Source: an uncultured Haliea sp. (GTDB taxonomy: Bacteria; Pseudomonadota; Gammaproteobacteria; Pseudomonadales; Halieaceae). Taken from it: a DNA stretch of 64,000 nt. Numbering within the stretch: position 1 is the stretch's first letter; every line of letters starts with the position of its first letter. Position numbers and translations under genes: made by a program. The DNA lies in NCBI GenBank assembly GCA_913061145.1, contig CAJXUQ010000020.1, positions 1 to 64,000 on the forward strand, written 5' to 3'. The notes below the pieces were generated by a model. It made no database searches and was not told where the DNA came from. It saw nothing but the letters and a program-made list of their open reading frames with translations. Positions 20,559-28,812 of this stretch are shown one piece after another.

Positions 20559-20588
20559 ACTATAGGGGCGCAGCAATTGGGGTGTCAA
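20559..20588 (-). promoter_or_regulatory. Sigma-70 promoter of the mraZ/dcw operon
   Basis: A perfect -35 TTGACA (20588-20583) is followed after 18 bases by a -10 TATAGT (20564-20559). The predicted start of transcription is near 20552, giving a leader of about 70 bases that contains the four MraZ boxes. This is the strongest promoter match found in the window and fits the head of a large operon. Confidence 0.75.
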
Positions 20589-20857
20589 GCGAGCCTGACG
20601 CGAAAAACGTTTTAATTTCAGCTAATTAGCGCTGATTGGAGGGCAAAATGATAGCTTCTGGCAGCGTGTGTGAAAGCGAAAATTGCCTTAAAACAGACCG
20701 CTAACATCGTATATTAAGGATTCACTTTAAGTTAAAGGCTATTTTCTTCTTCAAGATGGATCGCGTTAGCAGAAATTAACATAAGGAGCGGAGCCAATCG
20801 CGCGGGAAATGTCCCCGCGGCAGGCCGGTGAGGCGCAGCCGCAGGGAGGGGAAAAAG
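20589..20857. other. AT-rich intergenic region between the mraZ promoter and rnpB
   Basis: This stretch is visibly richer in A and T than the flanks, with runs such as TTTTAATTT and TATTAAGG. It contains one short plus-strand ORF with a strong ribosome binding site (listed separately) and, near 20804-20822, a CGCGGG/CCCGCG stem-loop with no T-run. Apart from these I see no gene. Confidence 0.6.
20648..20704 (+). CDS. Candidate 18-codon small ORF (unassigned)
   Basis: An ATG at 20648 is preceded at 4-bases distance by GGAGGG, the best Shine-Dalgarno match in the region, and followed by 18 codons and TAA. The peptide contains two cysteines (SVCESENC). No plus-strand neighbour follows to be regulated by it, and no convincing promoter was found. 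It may be a true small protein or a chance match in an AT-rich gap. Confidence 0.2.
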   Translation: MIASGSVCESENCLKTDR

Positions 20858-21200
20858 CGAGTCGGTCGATAAGCCGGGTTCTGTCGAGGACGATCATTCA
20901 TCTGCGACCGGCGTCGCCGCCGGCCTGTAGCGACCTACCCGAATCCACTGCGGGCCGCAGCATACGGATTCCTATTTGGTCTTGCTCCGAGTGGGGTTTA
21001 CCATCGCCACGCCTGTTACCAGCCGCGCGGTGCGCTCTTACCGCACCTTTTCACCCTTACCCGACTTGCGCCGGGCGGTATCCTTTCTGTTGCACTTTCC
21101 GTAGGCTCACGCCCCCCAGGCGTTACCTGGCACCCTGCCCTGTGGAGCCCGGACTTTCCTCCCCCGGTACATAACCGGAAGCGATCGCCTGACCGACTCG
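20858..21200 (-). ncRNA. rnpB: RNase P RNA, bacterial class A
   Basis: This is the catalytic RNA that trims the 5' ends of tRNA precursors with protein C5. On the minus strand the conserved blocks appear in order: the P4 strand GAGGAAAGTCCGGGCTCC, the GGTGCGGTAAGAGCGCACCG hairpin, the P15 loop region GGAGCAAGACCAAATAGG that binds tRNA CCA, and the 3' segment CCCGGCTTATCG. The ends GAGTCGGTC and GACCGACTC pair to form helix P1. The length of about 343 bases is slightly shorter than the E. coli RNA. It lies downstream of rsmI on the same strand, as in Pseudomonas, with its own promoter. Confidence 0.97.
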
Positions 21201-21206
21201 GCGGCA

Positions 21207-21235
21207 AGACTACTCGCTGCCAGCGGCGCTGGCAA
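21207..21235 (-). promoter_or_regulatory. Predicted rnpB promoter containing an inverted repeat
   Basis: TTGCCA (21235-21230) and TAGTCT (21212-21207) are separated by exactly 17 bases, and the -10 ends 7-8 bases before the start of helix P1, which fits the RNA 5' end. The -35 and spacer contain GCCAGC-GCC-GCTGGC, a 6 bp stem with a 3-base loop that could also act as a hairpin for transcripts coming from rsmI. Confidence 0.55.
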
Positions 21236-21259
21236 GGAGAGTCGCCGCTCGCCACCGGC

Positions 21260-22099
21260 TCACGGGGCCTGCCGCTGCTCCAGCAGAAAGTCGTACAGCT
21301 GCTTCTTGCGCAGACCGGTGAGTTCGGCCACCAGCGTCGCCGCGCGCTTGGCGGGCAACTCCTGCGCCAGCCGCTGCAATAACCTCTGGGTGTCCGGGGT
21401 CAGGGTGTCGTCGCGCCTGCGCTGACCCGCCACGGCCAGCACAATCTCACCCCGTTGCTGATTGCTGTCACCGGCGACGAAGCTGGTGAGCTCGGCCAAG
21501 GGTGCACGCTTCAGCGTTTCGAAGGTTTTGCTGAGTTCGCGCGCGAGCAGGGCCTCGCGCTCGGCACCAAAGGTCTCCAACATCGCCTGCAGCGTTTCCG
21601 CCACGCGATGCGGCGCTTCATAGAAGACCAGTGTTGCCGACTCTGACGCCAGATCCTGCAATCGACGCAGGCGGGCGCCGGACTTGGCGGGCAGAAAACC
21701 TTCAAACAGAAAGCGGTCGGTCGGCAAGCCTGAGGCACTGAGTGCGGCAATGGCGGCGCAGGGGCCGGGCAGCGGTATGACACGGTAACCCGCCGCCTGC
21801 ACGTCGCGCACCAGGCGGTAACCGGGATCGGAAATCAGCGGCGTGCCGGCATCGGAGACCAGCGCCACGGCGCCACCGTCCGCGAGACAGGCCATGATCC
21901 GGGCCTGAGCACGCTCATCGCTGTGCTCGTGGTAAGCCAAGAGGCTTGTAGTGATGGAGAAATGTTGCAACAGGCGCGCGGTATGCCGCGTATCCTCCGC
22001 TGCCACCAGGTCCGCCGCCGCCAGCACGTCCAGAGCACGCGCCGTTATATCGCCCAGGTTGCCGATTGGCGTGGCAACAACATACAGTCCTGATTCCAC
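21260..22099 (-). CDS. rsmI: 16S rRNA (cytidine-1402-2'-O)-methyltransferase RsmI
   Basis: RsmI 2'-O-methylates C1402 of 16S rRNA, complementing RsmH. The 279-residue protein has the tetrapyrrole-methylase fold with YVVATPIGNLGDITARAL at the N terminus, the catalytic-region AEDTRHT, and the SAM-binding VSDAGTPLISDPGYRLV near residue 80-95. A C-terminal helical domain (RKKQLYDFLLEQ) is normal. It is divergent from lpoA with an 84-base gap that must hold both promoters. Confidence 0.97.
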   Translation of the reverse strand: MESGLYVVATPIGNLGDITARALDVLAAADLVAAEDTRHTARLLQHFSITTSLLAYHEHSDERAQARIMACLADGGAVALVSDAGTPLISDPGYRLVRDVQAAGYRVIPLPGPCAAIAALSASGLPTDRFLFEGFLPAKSGARLRRLQDLASESATLVFYEAPHRVAETLQAMLETFGAEREALLARELSKTFETLKRAPLAELTSFVAGDSNQQRGEIVLAVAGQRRRDDTLTPDTQRLLQRLAQELPAKRAATLVAELTGLRKKQLYDFLLEQRQAP

Positions 22100-22183
22100 T
22101 GATCACCCTTCGCCCTGTATCATTCATCCAAGCATGGACGTCGCCGCTGTTGGCGGCGGTCCTGTTGCAGCCGGAAGGATAGC

Positions 22184-23995
22184 ATGACGCGTACAACGAC
22201 CCCGATCACCGCTGGCAGCCACTGGGCGGGCCTCGCCCTGGTGCTGGCTCTGGGCAGCGGATGCAGCACAGCGCCTCCCGAGCCGCTCACGCCACCGCCA
22301 CAGGCGGTAGCGCCGGAGAAACCTGTGGAAGTTGCCCCCGAACTGCCACCCCCCATGCCGGTCAGCCGCTGGGACGACGTTTTCGCTCAGGCCCGGACGG
22401 CGCTGCGGGCTCGCGACTGGATGGCTGCAGAGCAGGCGCTGGCGGAACTGCCACGGGAGCTTGCCGGCGAGGACCTTGCCCGGCGGGACTTTCTGCTGGC
22501 TCGCGCGGCTTTTCTGCGTGGCGACCTCGAAGGCAGCCGGCGATGGGTTGCCGCCACCCGCAACGCCGCGGCGCCCGAGGCGCTGCGCCTTGAACGCGCC
22601 GCGTTCAGCGCCGAGGTAGCACAGCTTGCCGGGGATTGGCTGGCCAGCGCCAGGACGGGAGCCGGCATCCTCTCGGAGCAGGCCGGTGACGCAGCGCTGC
22701 GGCGCGCTGTATGGGCCGACCTGAACCGCGCCGAGGAAAGCGATCTGGCGGCGGAGCTGTCCACCACCACAGACCGGGACTGGAGGGGCTGGCTGGAGCT
22801 GGCGCTTCTTGACCGGCGCGCGGAGAATCGGCAGGCCCTGCAAGAGGCGCTGCAGCAGTGGCGGAACGAATACCCTGCGCACGCCGCCGCTGCGCCGCTG
22901 CCGGGCGGGCTTGAATACCTCGCCCGCGGCCCCGCGTCTCCCACCCGGGTCGCATTGCTGCTGCCGTTGAGCGGACGTCTCGCGCCCGCCGCGCGGGCCG
23001 TTCAGGACGGTTACCTGGCGCACTATTTTGCTGCCCAGGCGCGCGGCGAGCCGCCCTATGCACTCAGCTTTATCGACACCACTGCGTTCGAGTCCGCCAC
23101 GGCCGCCTACCGCCACGCCGTCGCGGGAGGCGCGGAAATCGTCATCGGCCCCTTGAGCAAGGAGGCCGTGACAGAGCTCGGGCAACTGCCCGAGCGACCG
23201 GTCCCGGTGCTCGCGCTGAATCGCACGGATAGCGATGCCCTGCAGGGCGGCAGCGCGCTGGTACAGCTGTCACTGGCACCTGAAGACGATGCCCGGCGCG
23301 TCGCAGAACTGGCTTACGGTAACGGCGCGCGGCGGGCCCTGGTGCTGCGCCCGGCCGGCGAGCGCGGTGCGCGTAGCGAGGATGTGCTGCGCAGCCGCTG
23401 GCAGGCACTGGGCGGCAGCGTTGTCGGCACGGCGAGTTATGCCAGCGCAGAGGCTTACTCTGACAACGTCAAGAACGCGCTCAACCTGAGCGCCAGTGAA
23501 CAGCGCGCCAGCGATATTCGCAGCATGCTGGCGACCAATATCGAATTTACCCCACGCCGGCGGCAGGACATCGACGTCATCTTCCTCCTCGCCGACTCGC
23601 CCGCCGAAGCGCGCTCGCTGAAACCGTTGCTGGCATTCCACTACGCGGGCAACGTCCCCGTGTACGCCACATCCAGTATTTACAGCGGCGTACCGGACCC
23701 GCGCGACCGCGACCTTAACGGCGTCCGCCTGACAGAGCTCCCCTGGCTGCTGGGCAGCAACCCGGGCCTGCGGGTCGCCATCGCCGCGGGCAACACCGGC
23801 AGCGACAACCTGGCGCGCCTGAACGCCCTGGGGGCCGATGCCTGGCTGGTACAATCGCGGTTCGCGCAGTTGCAGGCCGGTGCCGATGCGCTGCTCCGCG
23901 GCGATACGGGGCTACTGCGCCTGGACCCGAGCCTGCGCCTGCAACGCGAACCCGTGTTGGCAGTATTTGATGGCAGCGATCTGGTGCGCCCCTGA
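22184..23995 (+). CDS. lpoA: Penicillin-binding protein activator LpoA (outer membrane lipoprotein)
   Basis: LpoA is an outer-membrane lipoprotein that reaches through the periplasm to activate PBP1A. The 603-residue product has a signal peptide ending at LALGSGC, with the lipid-modified Cys near residue 27, then a Pro-rich linker, an Ala-rich tetratricopeptide-like helical domain (about 60-240), and a C-terminal periplasmic-binding-protein-like domain (about 245-600, beginning RVALLLPLSGRLAPAARAV). The C-terminal domain shows the family segment IDVIFLLADSPAEARSLKP. It lies between rsmI and yraN, the conserved lpoA position. Confidence 0.94.
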   Translation: MTRTTTPITAGSHWAGLALVLALGSGCSTAPPEPLTPPPQAVAPEKPVEVAPELPPPMPVSRWDDVFAQARTALRARDWMAAEQALAELPRELAGEDLARRDFLLARAAFLRGDLEGSRRWVAATRNAAAPEALRLERAAFSAEVAQLAGDWLASARTGAGILSEQAGDAALRRAVWADLNRAEESDLAAELSTTTDRDWRGWLELALLDRRAENRQALQEALQQWRNEYPAHAAAAPLPGGLEYLARGPASPTRVALLLPLSGRLAPAARAVQDGYLAHYFAAQARGEPPYALSFIDTTAFESATAAYRHAVAGGAEIVIGPLSKEAVTELGQLPERPVPVLALNRTDSDALQGGSALVQLSLAPEDDARRVAELAYGNGARRALVLRPAGERGARSEDVLRSRWQALGGSVVGTASYASAEAYSDNVKNALNLSASEQRASDIRSMLATNIEFTPRRRQDIDVIFLLADSPAEARSLKPLLAFHYAGNVPVYATSSIYSGVPDPRDRDLNGVRLTELPWLLGSNPGLRVAIAAGNTGSDNLARLNALGADAWLVQSRFAQLQAGADALLRGDTGLLRLDPSLRLQREPVLAVFDGSDLVRP

Positions 23996-24028
23996 CCTAT
24001 ACTGCGGCCGATACAGGGAGGTATCGGC

Positions 24029-24388
24029 ATGCAGAACCACGGCGACCGGTATGAAGAACTGGCGGCACGCTGGCTACTCGCGCAGGGTTGGCACGTCCTG
24101 CAGCGCAACTTTCGCTGCAAGCTGGGCGAAATCGATATCATTGCCCTGGATCAGGGGCAGCTCGTGTTCGTCGAAGTTCGCGCGCGGAGTAACCCCCGTT
24201 TCAGCTCCGCTGCCGCGTCAGTAGACAGACGCAAGCAGCAAAAGCTGCTGCGTACGGCCAGGTTTTTCCTGCAGTGCAGCACCCGCTGGCAAAACATGCC
24301 CTGCCGATTTGACGTACTTGCCTTCGACCCGCGACAATCCGACCCTGAACCGGCGCCGCGGTGGATACGCAGCGCCTTCAGTGCCTGA
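24029..24388 (+). CDS. yraN: YraN family endonuclease-like protein (UPF0102)
   Basis: This 119-residue protein belongs to UPF0102, with a predicted PD-(D/E)XK nuclease fold. The core residues are visible in GEIDIIALD and LVFVEVRAR (the acidic and E-x-R elements), followed by a basic KQQKLLRTARFFL helix. Its cellular role is not established. It follows lpoA after 33 bases and precedes the SIS gene by 23, so it is probably part of one transcript. Confidence 0.93.
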   Translation: MQNHGDRYEELAARWLLAQGWHVLQRNFRCKLGEIDIIALDQGQLVFVEVRARSNPRFSSAAASVDRRKQQKLLRTARFFLQCSTRWQNMPCRFDVLAFDPRQSDPEPAPRWIRSAFSA

Positions 24389-24411
24389 CTCCCCAGCGGC
24401 GGATACCATGC

Positions 24412-25014
24412 ATGGATGATGATTACGGGCTGATTGCCGACACCGTGCAGGACAGCATCAGCGCACTGGCAATGGCGGTAGACGAACTGGCGGGGCCTGT
24501 GCAACAGGCTGCAGCCAGCATCGTGGCGACGCTGCTGCGAGAAGGCAAGGTCATGGCCTGCGGCAACGGCGTCGACGCCGGCCTCAGCCATCTCTTCTGC
24601 AGCGCGCTGCTGGCCGGCCTTGAACGGGATCGCCCCTCACTGCCGGCGATTGCCCTGGCAGCCGACGGGGCCAGCCTGTCGGGCATCGCCCACGAGCAGG
24701 GTATTGAGGAGATCTGGGCCCGCCAGGTACGAGCACTGGGTCAGCCAGGAGATACCCTGGTCTGCTTCAGTAGCGGACCTACGGCAGACAGCCTGTTGCG
24801 AGCCATTGCGGCGGCACAGGAACGCAACGTTACCGTCGTGCTGCTGTCCAACGCCGTGGAAGCCTCACTGCCGGCAATACTGAGGGACACTGACATCCGC
24901 ATTGCCTGCGCAGCCGCGCGGCGTCCCCGGGTGATAGAATTGCACACCGTGGTCATTCACTTGCTCTGTGAGTTGATTGATCGCAGCCTGTTTGGTAACT
25001 ACAACGGAAACTGA
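24412..25014 (+). CDS. diaA: SIS-domain protein, DiaA-like (phosphoheptose isomerase family)
   Basis: DiaA binds DnaA and helps it assemble on oriC; the paralogue GmhA is the sedoheptulose-7-phosphate isomerase. The ATG at 24412 gives 200 residues; an in-frame ATG at 24361 overlaps yraN. The SIS phosphosugar pocket is visible as MACGNGVDAGLSHLF and LVCFSSGPTADSLLRAI, and the C-terminal VIHLLCELIDRSLFG matches DiaA. The conserved yraN-diaA-dolP order supports DiaA rather than GmhA. The pocket GNGVDAGLS differs from the GNGTSAANA form in E. coli DiaA, so ligand binding may differ. Confidence 0.85.
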   Translation: MDDDYGLIADTVQDSISALAMAVDELAGPVQQAAASIVATLLREGKVMACGNGVDAGLSHLFCSALLAGLERDRPSLPAIALAADGASLSGIAHEQGIEEIWARQVRALGQPGDTLVCFSSGPTADSLLRAIAAAQERNVTVVLLSNAVEASLPAILRDTDIRIACAAARRPRVIELHTVVIHLLCELIDRSLFGNYNGN

Positions 25015-25016
25015 CC

Positions 25017-25589
25017 ATGAAACAGATTGCACCGCTCTTCGCCCTTCTCGGCAGCCTGCTTCTCGCTGGCTGCGGGAGCATGCTGGCCACCGTAGAGGCG
25101 GACTCTATCGAGGATAAACCGGACGAGCGCACCATGGCGCAACGGCTTGAGGACGAGAGCATCGAAATCAAGTCCATCGTCAACATTCATGCTGCCAACA
25201 CGGCATTTGACGATGCCCACCTGATCGCCGTCAGCTACAACGGCTATGTACTGCTCGCCGGTCAGGTCAGCAGCCCTGACCTGAAGGCGCAGGCGGCGGA
25301 GGAAGTGCGCAAAATACGCGGCGTGCGGCGCATCTACAACGAAATCGATGTGAAGGCGCCTACCGGGGCACTGGTGCGCACCAGCGATGCCTGGATAACC
25401 ACCAAGATCAAATCCTGGCTACTGGCGAACATGGACACACCCGGAGTGCGCACCAAGGTGGTTACGGAGAACAGTGTGGTGTATCTGATGGGGCTGGTGT
25501 CGCAGGAGGAGGCGCGCAGGATATCCGATGTGGCCGCCTCGGTCTCTGGCGTCACCCGTGTCGTGCAGTTGTTCGAGATTCTGCCCTGA
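25017..25589 (+). CDS. dolP: BON-domain outer membrane lipoprotein, DolP-like
   Basis: DolP (YraP) is a lipoprotein with two BON domains that binds anionic phospholipid at the outer membrane and supports envelope integrity. This 190-residue protein has a lipobox LLLAGC with Cys19, BON1 at about 45-110 (IKSIVNIHAAN...GYVLLAGQVSS) and BON2 at about 120-185 (DAWITTKIKSWLL...VVYLMGLVSQEEA). It starts 2 bases after the diaA-like stop and is the last gene of the lpoA-yraN-diaA-dolP run, converging on sspB. Confidence 0.92.
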   Translation: MKQIAPLFALLGSLLLAGCGSMLATVEADSIEDKPDERTMAQRLEDESIEIKSIVNIHAANTAFDDAHLIAVSYNGYVLLAGQVSSPDLKAQAAEEVRKIRGVRRIYNEIDVKAPTGALVRTSDAWITTKIKSWLLANMDTPGVRTKVVTENSVVYLMGLVSQEEARRISDVAASVSGVTRVVQLFEILP

Positions 25590-25616
25590 TCGGCTTGATC
25601 GTGCAGGCCGCTGGCG

Positions 25617-26042
25617 CTACTTGACGATTTTCAGCGCCGGACGGCCCTCCGGTTTTGACGAGGACGGCGCCCCGTCATCTCCCGGCGGGCTGTCCGGCGG
25701 CTCCGGCGACGGGTCCTCCGCTTCAAACACCATGCCCTGGCCGTTCTCACGGGCATAAATCCCGATCACCGCCGAAACCGGCAACAGAATATCCGTCGGC
25801 GTACCGCCGAAGCGTCCATTGAAACTGATCCACTCGTTGCCGATCAGCAACTCGATCACCGCCGTCGGGCTCACGTTGAGCACGATCTGCCCATCCTTTA
25901 CATACTGGGCAGGCACTTCAACGCCCGGGCGCCGGGCGTCGACCAGCAGGTAGGGCGTACAGTCGTTGTCGACAATCCACTCGTACAGCGCCCGCATGAT
26001 GTAGGGCCGACTGGGCGTCATCGTTGCGGAGTCGTCAGACAT
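25617..26042 (-). CDS. sspB: ClpXP protease specificity-enhancing factor SspB
   Basis: SspB delivers ssrA-tagged proteins to ClpXP. The start at 26042 gives 141 residues; a Met seven codons further in (26021) aligns slightly better with E. coli SspB. The folded part holds the substrate-binding segments YLLVDARRPGVEVPAQYV and GRFGGTPTDILLPVSAVIGIYARENGQGM, followed by an acidic Pro-rich linker and the C-terminal ALKIVK, matching the ClpX-binding XB motif. It lies directly downstream of sspA with a 20-base gap. Confidence 0.95.
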   Translation of the reverse strand: MSDDSATMTPSRPYIMRALYEWIVDNDCTPYLLVDARRPGVEVPAQYVKDGQIVLNVSPTAVIELLIGNEWISFNGRFGGTPTDILLPVSAVIGIYARENGQGMVFEAEDPSPEPPDSPPGDDGAPSSSKPEGRPALKIVK

Positions 26043-26061
26043 GTGGGCTACCCGGCGCGCC

Positions 26062-26694
26062 CTAGGGGCGCATCTCGCGTTCCTGCTCGGAGAGGCTCTC
26101 CTGGAACGACTCACGACCAAACAGGGCATCCATGTAGGCCAGCAGGGGCTTGGTTTGCTTGCCGGGGCGAATATCAATCCCCAGGGAGGGCAGCCGCCAG
26201 AGGATCGGAGCCAGACAGCAATCCACCAGGGTGAACTCCTCGCTCATGAAGAACGGCTTTTCAGCAAAAATGGGGGCGATACCCACCAGCCCATCGCGCA
26301 GTTCCTTGGTGGCCTTGCTGACCACGTTGTCACTGCGTGAGTGCTGGATGGAGTCCACCAGCGAACACCAGTCCTTTTCAATCCGGTGGATGTAGAGGCG
26401 ACTTTCGGCACGCGCAACGGGGTACACCGGCAGCAGCGGGGGATGCGGGAACCGCTCGTCCAAATACTCCATCATCACCTTGGATTCGTACAGTACGAGA
26501 TCGCGGTCGACGAGCGTCGGCAGTGAATTATACGGGTTGAGGTCGGCCAGTTCCGCCGGCGGATGGGCACCATCCGACTCAATCATATCCACCGTGACGC
26601 CCTTCTCGGCCAGCACGATGCGCACCCGGTGGCTGTATTGGCTGGCACTGTCAGAGAAGAAGGTCATGGAAGACCGTTTCGCCACCACACCCAT
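26062..26694 (-). CDS. sspA: Stringent starvation protein A (SspA)
   Basis: SspA is a glutathione-S-transferase-fold protein that binds RNA polymerase and modulates transcription under starvation and acid stress. The start at 26694 (210 aa, [14 protein letters not shown]) aligns with the E. coli N terminus; an in-frame ATG at 26718 is also possible. The thioredoxin-like half shows [16 protein letters not shown] and [19 protein letters not shown], and the motif [21 protein letters not shown], characteristic of SspA, is fully kept near residues 80-100. It is followed by sspB. Confidence 0.96.
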   Translation of the reverse strand: MGVVAKRSSMTFFSDSASQYSHRVRIVLAEKGVTVDMIESDGAHPPAELADLNPYNSLPTLVDRDLVLYESKVMMEYLDERFPHPPLLPVYPVARAESRLYIHRIEKDWCSLVDSIQHSRSDNVVSKATKELRDGLVGIAPIFAEKPFFMSEEFTLVDCCLAPILWRLPSLGIDIRPGKQTKPLLAYMDALFGRESFQESLSEQEREMRP

Positions 26695-26741
26695 TGCGTT
26701 GTCATCAGCTCGTTTCATAGTGCAATCCAGAACGTGAGGGA

Positions 26742-26760
26742 GACCGGCAAGATGCCGGTC
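26742..26760 (-). other. Perfect stem-loop between the cytochrome b/c1 gene and sspA
   Basis: GACCGGC and GCCGGTC form a 7 bp stem with a 5-base loop 13 bases after the cytochrome stop codon. There is no T-run. It may protect the 3' end of the respiratory transcript or lower read-through into sspA; the role is inferred. Confidence 0.45.
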
Positions 26761-26772
26761 CCGGGGGGCATA

Positions 26773-28812
26773 TCAGTGAACGTCTTTCCAGTACTCGCGG
26801 TTCAACAGCCAGGCAAAAATGAAGAACAATGCGATGAACAGCAGCACGTACACACCGATGCGCTGCCGGTCCGCTGCGCTGGGCTCGGCCGTGTAGGCAA
26901 GGAAATTCACCAGGTCGTACATGGCACTGTCGAATTCTTCGGGTGACATGGCGCCTTCCTGTACCAGGGTGAACTGGCCGCAGGGCTCTTCAAGCAGCGG
27001 CTCTCCGGTCAGTGGATCGCGACGCACACCGCCGTTGTTCGCCTTGCCGGGGCCCATCGCACAGGCCTGCAGGCCCTGCAGTTCCAGCATAACGTGCGGC
27101 ATGCCTACATCCTTGAACACCTTGTTGTTCACGCCGTAGGGACGGCTTTCATCCAGGTAGAACGTGCGCAGGTATGTATACAACCACTCGGGCTGGCGGG
27201 CCCGGGAGACCAGGGTGAGATCCGGGGGCGTGGCGCCGAACCAGGTCTTGGCCAGACGGTCATCCATGGCATTGTCCATGAGCTCGCCGATACGCACATC
27301 GGTATCGAAGATCAGGTTCTCGGTGAACAGGTCCTCCGGAATACCCAGATCCTCCGCGGTGCGCTTGTAGCGTGCGTACTTCAGCGAGTGGCAGGCCATA
27401 CAGTAGTTCATGTACAGCTTGGCGCCGTTCTGCAGGGACGGCTTGTCGTGCGGGTTCACACTGATCTCGTCGCAGGGCATGGAGCCGCAGTTGTATTCAC
27501 CGCCGGCGCCCACTGCCTTCAGAGGCAGTATGGTAAGCGTGAGAATCAGGGCGAGGCCGGCGATACTACCCCAGAACCCGATACCGCCATCCATCGTCAC
27601 ACGTTCCGGAACCGGCTTGGTCTTGTCCAGAGAGGACCAGATCGGCATCAGCAGGAAAAACGCGAAGTAGAACACGGAGCAGATCTGGGCCAGCAGCGTG
27701 CGCTCCGGCGTCGGCGCCTTGACGCCCAGGACGCCAAGGATCAGGAAGCTCGCCACGAACAGCACCAGCATGACTTTGTTAAGGTTGCCGCGGTAGCGCC
27801 AGGACTTGACCGGGCTGCGGTCCAACCAGGGCAGCAGGAACGGTATCGCCACGGAGGCCGCAAAGGCGACGAAGCCCCAGAACTTGTCCGGCACCGCGCG
27901 CAGCACGGAGTAGAAAGGCGTGAAGTACCAGACCGGCGCGATATGATCCGGCGTCTTCAGGGCATTCGCTTCCTCAAAATTGGCGTACTCAAGGAAGAAC
28001 CCGCCCATCTCCGGCATGAAGAACATCACGGCACAGAAGATAAACAGGAATACGCCAATGGCCTGCAGGTCGTGGACCGTGTAGTACGGGTGGAAAGCCA
28101 CGCCGTCCAGCGGCACGCCATCCGGACCCTTGTGCTTCTTGATGTCAACGCCATCCGGGTTATTGGAACCCACTTCGTGCAGCGCCAGCAGGTGCAGCAC
28201 GACCAGCGCGAGCAGCACGATCGGCAGGGCGACAACGTGCAGGGCGAAGAACCGGTTCAGGGTGACACCTGAAATCAGGTAGTCGCCGCGAATCCAGGTG
28301 ACCAGGTCTTCACCGACCACCGGAATGGCACCAAACAGGGAAATGATCACCTGTGCACCCCAGTAGGACATCTGGCCCCAGGGCAACACGTAGCCCACGA
28401 ATGCCTCGGCCATCAGCACAACGAAGATCAGCATGCCAAAGATCCAGATCAGCTCGCGGGGCTTTTTGTAGGAGCCGTAAATCAGCGCCCGGAACATGTG
28501 CAGGTACACCACCACGAAGAACGCTGAAGCGCCGGTGGAGTGCATGTAGCGCAGTATCCAGCCGTAGTCCACATCACGCATGATGTATTCGACCGAGGCA
28601 AAGGCCTGTTCTGCGCTGGGGGTATAGTTCATGGTGAGCCAGATACCCGTCAACAACTGGTTTACCAGAACCAGCAGCGACAGCACACCAAAGTAGTACC
28701 AGAGGTTGAAGTTCTTCGGCGCGTAGTACTGGCCCATATGGGTGTTCCAGGCGCGCATGATCGGCAGGCGTTCGTCTACCCAGTCACGCAATCCTACAAG
28801 CATATTGATCAT
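26773..28812 (-). CDS. petBC: Ubiquinol-cytochrome c reductase, fused cytochrome b and cytochrome c1
   Basis: This one uninterrupted 679-residue frame encodes both membrane cytochromes of respiratory complex III. Residues 1-405 are cytochrome b with haem ligands His91, His105, His192 and His207 and the Qo-site motif PVWYF near 293, the form seen in beta- and gammaproteobacteria. A hydrophobic segment at about 411-436 ending AVGA resembles the signal peptide of cytochrome c1. Residues 437-679 are cytochrome c1 with CMACH at 471-475, the Met-ligand region FKDVGMPHVM, and a C-terminal anchor. Bradyrhizobium fbcH is a similar fusion cleaved after export; cleavage after Ala436 here is an inference. 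Most gammaproteobacteria that I know of have separate petB and petC genes. The start overlaps petA by ATGA. Confidence 0.93.
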   Translation of the reverse strand: MINMLVGLRDWVDERLPIMRAWNTHMGQYYAPKNFNLWYYFGVLSLLVLVNQLLTGIWLTMNYTPSAEQAFASVEYIMRDVDYGWILRYMHSTGASAFFVVVYLHMFRALIYGSYKKPRELIWIFGMLIFVVLMAEAFVGYVLPWGQMSYWGAQVIISLFGAIPVVGEDLVTWIRGDYLISGVTLNRFFALHVVALPIVLLALVVLHLLALHEVGSNNPDGVDIKKHKGPDGVPLDGVAFHPYYTVHDLQAIGVFLFIFCAVMFFMPEMGGFFLEYANFEEANALKTPDHIAPVWYFTPFYSVLRAVPDKFWGFVAFAASVAIPFLLPWLDRSPVKSWRYRGNLNKVMLVLFVASFLILGVLGVKAPTPERTLLAQICSVFYFAFFLLMPIWSSLDKTKPVPERVTMDGGIGFWGSIAGLALILTLTILPLKAVGAGGEYNCGSMPCDEISVNPHDKPSLQNGAKLYMNYCMACHSLKYARYKRTAEDLGIPEDLFTENLIFDTDVRIGELMDNAMDDRLAKTWFGATPPDLTLVSRARQPEWLYTYLRTFYLDESRPYGVNNKVFKDVGMPHVMLELQGLQACAMGPGKANNGGVRRDPLTGEPLLEEPCGQFTLVQEGAMSPEEFDSAMYDLVNFLAYTAEPSAADRQRIGVYVLLFIALFFIFAWLLNREYWKDVH

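Noticed and set aside
20800-20825. CGCGGG/CCCGCG hairpin as an rnpB terminator
   Set aside because: No T-run follows on the minus strand, so I only mention it as a stem-loop.
27928-27939. PEWY motif of cytochrome b reads PVWY
   Set aside because: This Qo-site variant is, to my knowledge, normal for beta- and gammaproteobacteria, so it is not a sign of an altered enzyme.
27094-28272. 392-codon plus-strand open frame over the cytochrome b/c1 gene
   Set aside because: It is His/Arg/Gln-rich and opposite a protein with complete haem-binding motifs.
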